64,000 nt of DNA from Sphaerisporangium sp040683095 (GTDB lineage: Bacteria; Actinomycetota; Actinomycetes; Streptosporangiales; Streptosporangiaceae). A program made the position numbers and the translations under genes. Location of the stretch: NCBI RefSeq assembly GCF_040683095.1, contig NZ_JBFBCI010000033.1, positions 28,733 to 92,732 of the forward strand. The letters are read 5' to 3'. Each line of letters starts with the position of its first letter. Positions within the stretch are counted from its first letter, which is position 1. Under the pieces are notes generated by a model. It was not told the origin of the DNA, searched no databases, and saw nothing but the letters and a program-made list of their open reading frames with translations. Shown one piece after another: positions 8,271 through 18,600 of this stretch.

Positions 8271-8299
8271 TTGTCCGCGCGGCGGCGGAGGCGTACGGT
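8271..8299 (+). promoter_or_regulatory. Candidate promoter of the TetR-P450 operon
   Basis: TTGTCC at 8271-8276 is followed after 17 bases by TACGGT at 8294-8299, an acceptable -35/-10 pair. Transcription would start about 8306, inside the left arm of the large palindrome, so a bound repressor would block initiation. Confidence 0.5.
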
Positions 8300-8338
8300 T
8301 GACTTGTTGACCGGATTCGAAATCCGGTCAACAAGTCA
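8300..8338. promoter_or_regulatory. 39-bp perfect inverted repeat, TetR operator
   Basis: Arms 8300-8317 and 8321-8338 are exact 18-bp reverse complements (TGACTTGTTGACCGGATT on the left) around CGA. It ends two bases before the ribosome binding site of the TetR gene at 8353. It is long enough for two TetR dimers, and the shorter repeat TTGACCGGATT/AATCCGGTCAA lies nested inside. Self-regulation of the TetR-P450 operon is the simple reading. Confidence 0.82.
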
Positions 8339-8352
8339 GAAAGGAGCGTACG

Positions 8353-9168
8353 GTGCCGGGACGACCACGGCAGGACCTCAACCGGGCGGATCGCATCCTC
8401 GACTCCGCGGCCGAGCTGCTCGTGCGTCTCGGCTACCGCAAGGTGACGATCGAGGACATCGCCCAGCACGCCGACATCGGCAAGGGCACGGTCTACCTGC
8501 ACTGGCGCACCAAGCAGCAGCTCTTCGAGGCCCTGCTGCTCCGCGAGGCCATCGCCTACGTCGAGGGGCTCGTGCACGAGCTGCGCCGCGACCCGTCCAC
8601 CGTGCTCCCCCACCGCCTGCTGGCCGCGTCGTTCCTGATCATCCACGACAGGCCCGTCCTGCGGGCCGTGTTCACCGGGGACACGGAGGAACTGCGGGAC
8701 CGGCTCGCCGGCAGCCCCGTGCGCGGGCACGAGCTCCTCGCCACCGCCAGGCTCTTCGAGCTGCTGACCCGCCACGGCCTCTTCCGCGACGACGTGCCGG
8801 ACCTGGCGTACGCGCTGACGGCGACGCACGCCGGTTTCCTCCTCATGGACGACCACGGCGAGATCGACCCCCGGGCCGCCGCGCCGGACGTGCGGGCGAG
8901 GGCCGGCGCGCTCGCGCACGTCGTCCGGGCCGCCTTCGAGCCGCCCGGCCCGCCGGACCCCGAGGCCGTCGCCGCGGCGTCCGCCGAGCTCCTGGACGTC
9001 ATCGCGGACGTCATCCCGCCCTACCGCGAGCGGATCTACGGCTACCGGCGCGCGCAGGAGCCCGCGGATCCGCCGGGCACTCGCCCCGAGAGCCCGCGCA
9101 CGCGCCCCGAGAGCACGGCCGCGCGCGAACCCTTTTCCAGCGACACCGGTCGAAGGAGACCGATATGA
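8353..9168 (+). CDS. TetR-family regulator, first gene of a P450 operon
   Basis: The 271-residue protein has a TetR helix-turn-helix at about 12-58 (ILDSAAELLVRLGYRKVTIEDIAQHADIGKGTVYLHWRTKQQLF) and a TetR ligand-binding domain. The last 40 residues form a polar tail rich in Pro, Arg and Thr. The GTG at 8353 follows AAAGGAG. The stop TGA overlaps the ATG of the P450 gene (ATGA), so the two are translationally coupled. A 39-bp perfect palindrome lies directly upstream as the likely operator. The inducer is probably a P450 substrate or product, by inference. Confidence 0.9.
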   Translation: MPGRPRQDLNRADRILDSAAELLVRLGYRKVTIEDIAQHADIGKGTVYLHWRTKQQLFEALLLREAIAYVEGLVHELRRDPSTVLPHRLLAASFLIIHDRPVLRAVFTGDTEELRDRLAGSPVRGHELLATARLFELLTRHGLFRDDVPDLAYALTATHAGFLLMDDHGEIDPRAAAPDVRARAGALAHVVRAAFEPPGPPDPEAVAAASAELLDVIADVIPPYRERIYGYRRAQEPADPPGTRPESPRTRPESTAAREPFSSDTGRRRPI

Positions 9169-10358
9169 CCAAGCCCGTTCCCGCCGCGGCGCCGCTCCTT
9201 CTGGAGCGGCCCAACCACTTCGACCCGCCCGCGGCCCTGGGGCGGCTCCGCGAGACGGCCCCCGTCAGTCCTCTCGCCTACCCCGACGGCCACACGGGAT
9301 GGCTGGTGACCGGCCACGCCCTCGTCCGCGCCGTGCTGGCCGACCCCCGCTTCAGCGCCCGGGCCGAACTCAACCACGTGCCGATCGCGCGGGACGGCCG
9401 CGTGGGCGACCTCCGTCCGGCGCCGCCGGGCATCTTCACCCGGATGGACCCGCCGAGCCACACGCGCTACCGGCACCTGCTCACCGGCTGGTTCACCGTC
9501 CGCCGCATGCGCGCCCTGACGACGCGCGTCCAGGAGATCACCGCCGAGCATCTGGACGCCATGGAGCGGCACGGCCCACCGGTGGACCTGTTCGAGGCGT
9601 TCGCGCAGCCCGTCCCGGCGCTCGTGATGTGCGAGCTGCTCGGCGTGCCGTACGCCGACCGCGAGCACTTCCAGCACCACACGGCGGTGCTGATGCGCCT
9701 GGACAACACGCCGCAGGAGATGATGGCCTCCTACACGGCGCTGCAGGAGTTCATGGGCGAGCTGGTGCGGGCCAAGCGCGCCGAGCCCGGCGACGACCTG
9801 CTCAGCGGCCTGACCACCTCCGACCTCACCGACGAGGAGCTCGTCAACATCGGCTTCGTGCTGCTGGGCGCGGGCTTCGAGACCACGGCCAACATGCTGG
9901 CCCTGGGCGCCTTCGCCCTGCTGAGCCATCCCGGCCAGCTCGCGCTGCTGCGCGACGAGCCGGAGGCGGGCGACCAGGCGGTGGAGGAGCTGCTCCGCTA
10001 CCTGAGCGTGGCCGCCTTCACGACCCGGACGGCGCTCGAGGACGTCGAGCTGGACGGGCATCCGATCAAGGCCGGCGAGACGGTGACGGTGTCGATATCG
10101 GCCGCCAACCGCGACCCGCGCAAGTTCGCCGATCCGGACGCGCTGGACCTGCTCAGGCCCACCGCCGGGCATCTGGCCTTCGGCCACGGCGTCCACCAGT
10201 GCCTGGGCCAGCAGCTCGCCCGGGTCGAGATGCGGGTCGGGTACCCGGCGCTGCTCGCCCGGTTCCCCACCCTCCGCCTGGACATCGCCCCCGAGGACGT
10301 GCCGCTGCGCACCGACATGCTGATCTACGGCGTGCACCGCCTCCCCGTCGCCTGGTAG
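9165..10358 (+). CDS. Cytochrome P450 (bacterial CYP, 397 residues)
   Basis: All class signatures are visible. The I-helix oxygen-binding segment is GAGFETTANML, the K-helix E-x-x-R lies in VEELLRYLS, and the haem loop is LAFGHGVHQCLGQQLAR with the axial Cys at about residue 346. The length is normal for soluble bacterial P450s that use separate ferredoxin and reductase; neither is adjacent. Start ATG 9165 overlaps the TetR stop and has GAAGGAG upstream. It catalyses NADPH-driven mono-oxygenation of an unknown small molecule, in detoxification or secondary metabolism. The gene after it is convergent. Confidence 0.94.
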   Translation: MTKPVPAAAPLLLERPNHFDPPAALGRLRETAPVSPLAYPDGHTGWLVTGHALVRAVLADPRFSARAELNHVPIARDGRVGDLRPAPPGIFTRMDPPSHTRYRHLLTGWFTVRRMRALTTRVQEITAEHLDAMERHGPPVDLFEAFAQPVPALVMCELLGVPYADREHFQHHTAVLMRLDNTPQEMMASYTALQEFMGELVRAKRAEPGDDLLSGLTTSDLTDEELVNIGFVLLGAGFETTANMLALGAFALLSHPGQLALLRDEPEAGDQAVEELLRYLSVAAFTTRTALEDVELDGHPIKAGETVTVSISAANRDPRKFADPDALDLLRPTAGHLAFGHGVHQCLGQQLARVEMRVGYPALLARFPTLRLDIAPEDVPLRTDMLIYGVHRLPVAW

Positions 10359-10385
10359 ACCGGCCCACGCCAGGTGACGTGGCGG

Positions 10386-11060
10386 TCAGGTCAGCAGCCC
10401 GGCGGCGGATCTCAGGTCGGACAGCAACCCGGCGTACATCGCGTCGCGGTCCTCGGCACGCAGCACCGCCGAGGGGTGGATCGTCGCCACCAGGTACGCC
10501 TCGGCGTCGCCCATGGCCTGCCTCCAGGGACCCGGCGCGTCGCCGGGGAAGGGCACCGGCACGCCGCGCCGCTCGCTCACCCGGAAGGACGGGCCCAGCA
10601 GGGCCTTGCCGGCGGTGGCGCCGAGGGCCACGATCAGGCGGGGGCGGACGACCCGCATCTCGGCGGCCAGCCACGGCTTGCAGGCCGACACCTCGCGCAG
10701 GCTCGGAGGCTTGTGGATACGTCGCTTGCCGGCGCCGGTCACCGTGAACTTGAAGTGCTTGACCGCGTTGGTCACGTAGGTGCGACCGGCGCCGATGCCG
10801 GCCTCGGTGAGCGCACGCTCCAGCACGTGCCCGGCCGGCCCCACGAAGGGACGGCCCTGCCGGTCCTCCTGGTCGCCGGGCTGCTCGCCCACCAGCATCA
10901 CGCGCGCGTCGGCGTCGCCCTCGCCGAAGACGGTCTGCGTGGCGGCGCGGTACAGCGGGCAGCCCCGGCAGCAGGCGGCAGCGCCGGCCAGGGTCCGCAG
11001 GTCGGCGCCGGCGGGCACGTACGGCGAGGCGTCGTACGCGTCGGCGGTGTCCCCTGTCAT
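10386..11060 (-). CDS. udgX: UdgX-family uracil-DNA glycosylase/cross-linking protein
   Basis: The 224-residue protein belongs to the 4Fe-4S uracil-DNA glycosylases. Cysteines suited to the cluster are present (CCRGCPLY and a later KPWL-preceding Cys). Motif A is GEQPGDQEDRQGRPFVGPAG and motif B is HPSAVLR. The insertion KRRIH (in GAGKRRIHKPPSL) is the hallmark of UdgX, whose His in that loop becomes covalently joined to the sugar after uracil excision. The ATG at 11060 (MTGDTAD) has AGGAGGAG close upstream, better than the in-frame ATG at 11084. It stands alone, convergent to the P450 gene. Its role is in uracil repair or tolerance. Confidence 0.93.
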   Translation of the reverse strand: MTGDTADAYDASPYVPAGADLRTLAGAAACCRGCPLYRAATQTVFGEGDADARVMLVGEQPGDQEDRQGRPFVGPAGHVLERALTEAGIGAGRTYVTNAVKHFKFTVTGAGKRRIHKPPSLREVSACKPWLAAEMRVVRPRLIVALGATAGKALLGPSFRVSERRGVPVPFPGDAPGPWRQAMGDAEAYLVATIHPSAVLRAEDRDAMYAGLLSDLRSAAGLLT

Positions 11061-11109
11061 GGTCTCCTCCTGCCCGGCCACCATGCGCGGATACCCGCGA
11101 ATTCCGGCG

Positions 11110-11787
11110 TCAGTTCGGGCGGGACGCCCCCGGCGACCGGCGGGAGCGGAACGCGCGGCGGGCGCGCGGGCCGAGGAACGCCAGCAGGACGGTCATGACC
11201 GCGGCGAGCGCATACCAGAGGCCGCCGCCGGTCACCTGGGGCCGGGCGGCGGTGTACGTCGCGGCGGACGGCAGGCGGTCGAGGTCGGTGGCGCAGATGA
11301 TGGGCCGCTTCTCCTTCTTGATGGAGGCGCAGACGACGGCGGCGAGCCGCTGGAGTTGCGCGGGGAACGACCCGACCTCGACGGCCACGCTGAGCCGCTC
11401 GGTCTTCCCGGCGGGCACCGCGCGCCTCCACGCGATCCGGCCGCTCGAGACGGTGCCCTTGGGCGTCGAGGACAGAACCTTGAGGCCGGGCCCCAGCATC
11501 TGGGTGAGCAGCAGGTCGGGCGAGTCCTTGACCCCGGTGTTGCTGATCTCGATGGTGTAGGTGAGATGCTCGCCGGGCCGCACGCTGGTGTGCCCGTTCT
11601 CGATGCCGATGCGCAGCGCGTACGACTTCTCGGGCCCCGCCGGGTGCGGCCCGGCCGCGTGGGCGGCTGCGGCGGTGCCGAGCGGCAGCACGGCCAGGGT
11701 GGCGGCCACCGCCCACCGGACGTGGACGGCCCGCGGCCGGGCTCCGCGCGCCGCGGCCGTGCGCGCGGGTGTGACGGTAGAAAACAT
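11110..11787 (-). CDS. Secreted DUF11-domain protein with C-terminal membrane anchor
   Basis: The protein of about 225 residues has an N-terminal signal sequence (VRWAVAATLAVLPLGTAAAAHA). One DUF11/CARDB-like Ig domain follows (YALRIGIENGHTSVRPGEHLTYTIEISNTG). A single TM segment (LWYALAAVMTVLLAFLG) and an Arg-rich cytoplasmic tail end the chain. It should sit on the outer face of the membrane. The ATG at 11787 (MFSTV) has AAAGGG about 12 bases before it; in-frame starts at 11808 and 11835 are possible. It is the last gene of the leftward surface-protein island, and its Ig domain resembles the repeats of the giant adhesin. Confidence 0.8.
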   Translation of the reverse strand: MFSTVTPARTAAARGARPRAVHVRWAVAATLAVLPLGTAAAAHAAGPHPAGPEKSYALRIGIENGHTSVRPGEHLTYTIEISNTGVKDSPDLLLTQMLGPGLKVLSSTPKGTVSSGRIAWRRAVPAGKTERLSVAVEVGSFPAQLQRLAAVVCASIKKEKRPIICATDLDRLPSAATYTAARPQVTGGGLWYALAAVMTVLLAFLGPRARRAFRSRRSPGASRPN

Positions 11788-11866
11788 GCGTTCAACTATC
11801 CCTTTCATGGCACGGGGCCGTTCCACCCCGGCCATGGCGAGTGAATTTCACCCATGATGAATGGTA

Positions 11867-11894
11867 GATGCCGGCGGAGTTCTCCACCGGCATC
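11867..11894. terminator. Hairpin downstream of the small surface-protein gene
   Basis: Arms GATGCCGGCGGA and TCCACCGGCATC form a 12-bp stem with one mismatch and a 4-base loop. It lies 65 bases past the stop of the leftward gene at 11960-12502. Confidence 0.6.
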
Positions 11895-11959
11895 ACCTTC
11901 GGCGCGCCGCACGCCCGGAAAAACGAAGGCGAAACCTTTGCCGTCCCGGATGCCGACGG

Positions 11960-12502
11960 CTACAGCGTGGTGGCCACGTAGTCCAGAATTCCGCTGTAGG
12001 TGTCGGGGCGGACGAACGGAATGGTGATCCGGTAGTTGTTGGTGATGACGTCGCCGTCCGCGGACGAGGCGGAGGGCTTGGTCGCCACGAGGACCGGCGT
12101 GCCGAAGCTCAGCGGGACGTACGCGGACCCCTGCACGGGCCCGTTGACCGCCAGGAGGTTCGTCGGGATGGTGTCGGTGTTGCCCGCGATCGACGGGGTC
12201 AGCGCCGCCGCGCGCGGGGCGACCGTGACGTTGTACCCGGCGAAGTTGTTGGTGGTCACACGCATGGTGACCGGGGTCGCGCCGGTGGTGACGACCTCGC
12301 CCGGCGCGCCGGTCAGCGTGAAGGACGGCGTGAGCTCGGTGAGCGTGATGGACGACTCCACGACGACGTTGGCCACCGTGGACGCCGTGCCGGTGTCGGC
12401 CGCGGCCGGCGTGACGGCGGCGCCGAGCGCGCCCGCGGCCGCCGTGGTCCCCGCCATCACCAGGCCCATGAGCACGGCGCGTGACTTTCGAAAATTGGAC
12501 AT
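11960..12502 (-). CDS. Small secreted surface protein, sibling of the adhesin C-terminal domain
   Basis: The 180-residue protein has a signal peptide (SRAVLMGLVMAGTTAAAGALGAAVTPAAA) and one domain of about 130 residues. That domain is clearly related to the last 130 residues of the giant protein encoded just upstream. Shared elements are SFTLTG/GFTLTG, TMRVTTN/TMTVVTN, GYNVTV/GYSVTV, PVLVATK/PVLVHTR, SADGD/SAANGD and the ending LDYVAT/LDYVAS. The ATG at 12502 has GGGGGG before it. The layout resembles WxL-type secreted proteins but contains no Trp. It probably binds the cell surface or partners the adhesin, by inference. Confidence 0.8.
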   Translation of the reverse strand: MSNFRKSRAVLMGLVMAGTTAAAGALGAAVTPAAADTGTASTVANVVVESSITLTELTPSFTLTGAPGEVVTTGATPVTMRVTTNNFAGYNVTVAPRAAALTPSIAGNTDTIPTNLLAVNGPVQGSAYVPLSFGTPVLVATKPSASSADGDVITNNYRITIPFVRPDTYSGILDYVATTL

Positions 12503-12614
12503 ATCGCCCCCCACGAAATTACGTTATATCGGCCATGATCACCGGATCGCCGTGCGAATAAACCCTCGATTCATTCTTCCCCCGTCCAAAAGCGCGACGC
12601 TTCGCACAAATGGC

Positions 12615-12638
12615 GCGACGGTGAGCACGAACCGTCGC
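12615..12638. terminator. Hairpin downstream of the giant adhesin gene
   Basis: Perfect 8-bp arms GCGACGGT and ACCGTCGC surround an 8-base loop, about 30 bases past the leftward stop at 12669. Confidence 0.6.
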
Positions 12639-12668
12639 ACCCCGGGGAAGGGGCCGCGACCGTTCATT

Positions 12669-15600
12669 TCACCGCGTGCTCGCGACGTAGTCGAGCGTCG
12701 CCGAATAGGTCCCGGACGGCACGAACGGAATGTCCACCTCGTAGTCGTCGCTCAACCGGTCCCCGTTGGCCGCCGACGGGCTGAGCCGTGTGTGGACGAG
12801 CACCGGGGTGTCCGGCGACAGCGGTGTGAAGGGGCCCGTGCCGCTCTCCCGGACCTTCAGGCGGGAGACGGGGATGGACGCGCCCGTGACCGCCGAGGTC
12901 AGCGCGGGCGAGGCCGGCTGGACCGTCACGCTGTACCCGGTTGGGCTGTTGGTGACGACCGTCATCGTCACCACGCCGTCACCGCGCACGGTGCTCTCCG
13001 GTAGCCCGGTCAGGGTGAAGCCGTTGGTCAGGTCGCTGAGGACGATGTTCAGCGGGATGACGAACGTCGTCGCCGTGCAGCGGGGGTCGGTGCCCCCGCT
13101 CGGGCAGTTGGCGCCCGCGGCGGCCGAGGCGACGGTGTTGACCAGACTGCCGTCACCGGTGTCCGGGCTGTGCGCGGTGACGCTGTAGTGGATGGCGGCC
13201 GACGCGCCCACACCCAGATCCCCGGTCCAGGTCACCACGGGGGCGGCGTAGGAGACGGCGCCGGTCGAGGCGGTGGCGTCGTCGTTGTACGTCGCGTCGT
13301 CCAGCACCCCGGCGAGCGAGTCGGTCAGGCTCGCGCCGGTGTAGGGCGTCTGCCCGGTGTTGACCAGGGTGATCGTGTAGCGCACGCGCGCGCCCTCCAC
13401 CACGCCCGAGGTGTCGGCGGTCTTGGTGATGGTGAGCGCCGGGATGAGCACGATCACCTCGTTGGCGCAGGGCGCCCCACTGCCGCCGGGCGGGCAGGTG
13501 CTGCCCAGCGCCGTCGAGCTCACCGTGGTCACCACGTGCTTGTCGCCCAGGTCCGGGTTCCTGATCGTCACCGTGTACGTGACGACCGCGGACCGCCCGA
13601 CGCCGAGGTCGCCGGTCCAGACGAGGTTCGGGCTGGTGTAGGACACCGACCCGACCGTGGCCGCCGCGTCGCCGTCGTACAGGGCGTCGGTCAGCACGCC
13701 CGCCAAGGAGCCGGCCACGCTGATCCCGGTGTAGGGCGTCTGGCCGGTGTTGGTGATCACCACCGTGTAGCCGACGGTCCCGCCCGGGGTGCTCGTCGCG
13801 GTGTCGGAGAGCACGGAGACGCTCAACTGCGGGATCAGGATGGTGACCGTCGTGAGGCAGGCCGGGTCCGTGGCCCCTGCCGGGCAGGTGTTGCCGGGCG
13901 TGGTGGAGATCAGCGAACTGGTCATCGTCGGCCCGCCCGCCGGCGGGTCGTTCACCGTCACCGACGCCGTCGCCGTCACGCTCGCCCCGGCCGCCAGCGG
14001 GCCGTGCCAGGTCACCGACCCGTCCGGGTTGAAGACCACGTTCCCAGAGGTCACGGTCGCGTCGTTGTTGTAGGTCGCGTTGCTCAGCACGCCCGCGAGC
14101 TGGAAGGTGAAGTTCGCATCGGTGTACGGGACCCGCCCGGTGTTGGTGGCCCTCGCCGTGTAGCGCACCACTCCCGTCGGCACCGTCGTGCTCACGTCCG
14201 TCGCGGTGACGATCGTGAGCACCGCGACGGGCACAGTGAGCCCGCACCGGGGGTCGGTCGAGCCCATGACGCAGTTGGCGCCCGAGGAGGTCGAGACCAG
14301 GGCGTTCACGAGGTTCCCGTCCCCGGCGCCGGGCGTCTTCACGGTCACCGAGTAGGTGACGGTCGCCGCGGCGCCGAGACCGAGCGCGCCGGTCCACGTC
14401 AGGTGGGGGCTGGTGAAGGTGACGGTGCCGGTCGTCGCGGCCGCGTCCCCTCCGTAGGTGGCGTCGTCGAGCACCCACGCCAGCGAGTCGGTCACCGTGG
14501 CCGCCGGATAGGGCGTCTGCCCGGTGTTGGTCACCGTGATCGTGTAGTGGACCGTCCCGCCCGGCGTGGTGGTGGCCGCGTCGGCGGTCTTCGCGATCGT
14601 CAGCGCCGGGGTGAGCACGCCGACGGTGGTGGTGCAGGCGGCGGCGTGGGCGGTGGGCGAGCAGGTGCTCCCCGGGGCCGCGGACGTCACCGTGTTCGCC
14701 ATGACCTTGCTCCCCGGGTCCGGGTCGCGGACGGTGACCGAGTACGTGATCGTCACCGTCCCTCCGACCGGGACGTCACCGGTCCAGGTCAGGTCCGGGC
14801 TGGTGTAGGCGACCGCGCCGGTCGTCGCCGCGGCGTCGCCGTCGTAGACCGCGTCGTCCAGGACGCCGGGCAGGGGGTCGGTGAGGCTGATCCCCGTGTA
14901 GGGCGTCTGCCCGGTGTTCACGAGGCTGATCGTGTATCCGACCACCGCGCCGGGGACGGTGAGCGTCGCACTCGCGTTCTTGGTGATGGTGAGCGCGGGG
15001 ATGAGCACCGGCACGCTCGCGACGCAGCGCGGGTCGGTGCCGCCGGTGGGGCAGTTGCCGCCGGGCACGTCCGCGACGGATGTGAACGAGATGACCCGGT
15101 CGCCGGTGTACGGATCGTTCACCGTGTACGACGCGGACAGCACGACCGTGCCGCCGGCCGGGACGTCGCCCGTCCACACGAGCCCGGTGGGCGAGACGGA
15201 GACGGTCCCCAACGTCGCGGTCTGGTCGCCGTTCGGGGTGGCGTCGTCCAGCAGGTCGATGTCGGTGAGGGTGACGATGATCCCCGTGTACGGCGTCTGG
15301 CCGGTGTTGGTGAACGTGGTGGTCAGCCGCACGTCGCTGCCCGGCGTCGCCGCGGACACGTTCGCGCTGTTCACCAGCGTGAGGCTGGAGACGGTCACCG
15401 TGGCGGTACAGCGAGGGTCGGTGCCTCCCGCCGCGCAGTTGGCCTGGGGCGACGTCGACGTCACGGTGTTGGCCAGGATGTCGTCGCCGCCGGGGGCGCT
15501 GTGGACGGTGACCGAGTACGTCACCGTCACCGTGCCCCCCGCCGGCACGTTGCCGGTCCAGGTGAGGACGGGCGCCGCGTAGGAGACGGTCCCGGCGGTG

Positions 15601-18600
15601 GCGGCCGCGTCGGAGTTGTAGGCGGCGTCGTCCAGCACGCCGGCCAGCGAGTCGGTGAACGTCGCGCCGAGGTACGGCGCCGCCGCCGAGTTCGCGACGG
15701 TCACCGTGTAGGCGACCACGCCTCCCCGCGGGGACGAGCGCGTGCCCGCGGTCTTGGTGAAGGTCAGCTGCGTGGTCGGGGTGATCGGGATGTTCAAGGA
15801 GCATCGCGGGTCACCGCTCCCGGGCGGGCAGTTGTTGCCGGTCGTGGGCGAGCTGACCGTGCTGGTCAGGAGCTGGTCGCCGACCGAGGGATTGTCCACC
15901 ACGACCGTGTAGGTGATGGTGGCCGCCGCGCCGACCGCCAGGTCTCCGTTCCAGGTCACGTCCGGCGCGGTGTACCCGGCCGTGCCGGAGGTCGCCGTCA
16001 CGTCGTTGCCGTAGGTCGCGTCGTCGAGGAGCCTGCTCAGGTCGTCGGCGAACGTGGCGCCGGTGTAGGGGGTCTGGCCGGTGTTGGTCACCGTGATCGT
16101 GTACGTGACGGTCTGACCGGCGACCGCGGTCGCGCGGTTCGCCGTCTTGACGATCGTGAGTGCCGGCGTGAGCACGACCACGCTCGTGGAGCAGGCCGGG
16201 TTCCCTGTGTTGGGCGGGCACGTGCTGCCGACGTCGGACGAATCAACGGCGTTGGCCATCAGCTTGCCGCCGGGGTCCGGATTCCGGACCGTCAGGCTGT
16301 AGGTGATCGTCGCGGTCGCGCCCACCGGCAGGTTCCCCGTCCAGATCAGCGTCTGGCCGACCAGGGCCACGGTGCCGGTCGAGGCGACCGCGTTCCCCGA
16401 GTAGACGGCGTCGTCCAGGATTCCGGACAGGTCGTCGTGTGTCGTCGCGGCGGTGTACGGCGTCTGCCCGGTGTTCTGGACGGTGACCGTGTACGCGACC
16501 GTCCCTCCTGGGACCTGCGTCGTGGTGTCGGCGCTCTTGGCGATGGTGAGGGCCGGGATCAGCACGTCCACCCGGGCGGTGCAGCGCGGGTCGGTGCCGC
16601 CGGAGGGGCAGTTGTTGCCGGGCGCGGACGAGACCAGCGTGCCGGTGATGACCTTGTCCCCGGTGTCCGGGTTCTTGACGGTGAGGGTGCCGGTGACGGT
16701 GACGACGCCGCCGACCGGGATGTCGCCCGTCCAGGTGATGTCGGAGGAGCCGAGCACCAGCGTCCCCGAGCTAGCCTGCTGGTCTCCGTTCGGAACGGCG
16801 TCGTCGACGGTGCCGGCGGTGCTCGCCGCGACGCGGATGCCCGTGTACGGCGTCTGCCCGGTGTTGGTGAACGTGGCGCTCAGGTGGATCACCGAGCCGG
16901 GGGTCGTGGTGGACTCCGCGTACGCCTGGGTGAGCAGCAGCCGCGACAGCCGTACCGTCGTCGTGCAGCGCGGATCGGTACCGCCGGCGGGACAGTCGCT
17001 GCCGGCGGCCGGCGCCACGACGGTGGAGGTCAGGACGCCGTCGCCGGTGTCGGGGCTGTTCACGGTGACGGTGTAGGTGATCGTGGCGGTGGCGCCGACC
17101 GCGAGGTTCCCGGTCCAGGTCAGGTTCGGCGCGGCGTAGGACACCGCGCCGCCGGTGGCGGTGGCGTCGTTGCCGTACGTCGCGTCGTCGAGCACCCCGG
17201 TGAGCACGTCGGTGACCGTCATGCCCGTGTAGGGCGTCTGGCCGGTGTTGGCCACCCTGATGGTGTAGCCGACGGTCGCGCCCTCCACGGCGGTCGTGGC
17301 CGTGGCGGTCTTGGTGACGGTCAGGCCGGGGACCAGCACGACGACCTGGTTGGAGCAGCCCGCGCCGCCTCCCCCCGGCGGGCAGGCGCTGCCCAGGGCG
17401 GCCGAGCTCACCTGGGTCACCATCAGCTTGTCACCGGGGTCGGGGTTCTTGACCGTCACGGTGTAGGTGACCACGGCGGTGGCGCCGACCGGCAGGTTCC
17501 CGGTCCAGGTCAGGTTCGGACTGGAGTACGACACCGTTCCGGAGGTGGCCGTGGCGTCGCCGGTGTGGTCGGCGTCGGTCAGCACCCCGGCGAGCGACGT
17601 GACCACGCTCGCGCCCGTGTAGGGCGTCTGGCCGGTGTTGGCGATCGTCACGGTGTAGGCGACGGTCTGCCCCGGCGTGGCCGTCGCGGTGGCGGACGCG
17701 GCGGTGACGGACAGCTGCGGGGTCAGGATCGTGACCGTGGTCGAGCAGGACGGGTCGCCCGTCCCCACCGGGCAGGTCGTGCCGGGCGTGGTGGAGGTCA
17801 CGGCGGTCGTCATGGTGGGCCCGCCCGCCGGCGGGTTGTTCACCGTCACCGACGCCGTCGCCGTCACGCTCGCCCCGACGGCCAGCGGGCCGTGCCAGGT
17901 GATCGTCCCGTCCGGGTGGAATGCCAGGCTCCCCGAGGTCGCTGTCGTGTCGGAGTTGTACGTCGCGTTGACGAGCGCGCCCGACAGGTCGAAGGTGAGG
18001 TTCGCGGCGGCGTACGCCGTCTGCCCGGTGTTGGTGGCCGTCACCGTGTAGTGCACGACCCCGGTCGGGACGGTCGAGCCGACGTCCGGGGCACTGGTGA
18101 TCGTGAGCCGCGGGATCAGCGCCGTCACGGACGTCGTGCAGCGCGTGTCGGCGCTCCCCGCAGGGCAGTTGCCGCCCGCCGCCGTGGACACGACGGTGTT
18201 GGTGAGGTTCCGGTCGCCCGGGTCGGGGGTCCGCACGGTCACCGAGTACGTCACCGTCGCCGATCCGCCGACCGCCAGCGTGCCGCTCCACGCCAGGGAC
18301 GGGCTGGTGAAGGAGACCGTGCCCGAGGTGGCGGCGGCGTCGTTGTTGTAGGTCGCGTCGTCCAGCACCCCCGCGAGGTAATCGGAGAACGACGCGGAGG
18401 GGTACACGGCCTGGCCGCTGTTCGTCACCGTGATCGTGTACCGGACCGTGTCGCCCGGCGTCGCGGTGGGCGTGTTCGAGATCTTGGTGATCGTCAGCGC
18501 TATCAGCGAGACCGTCGTACGGCAGCGGATGTCGGTGCCGCCGGAGGGACAGTTGGCGCCGAGGGTGGTGGAGGTGACGCCGTTGGTCAGGACGCCGTCG

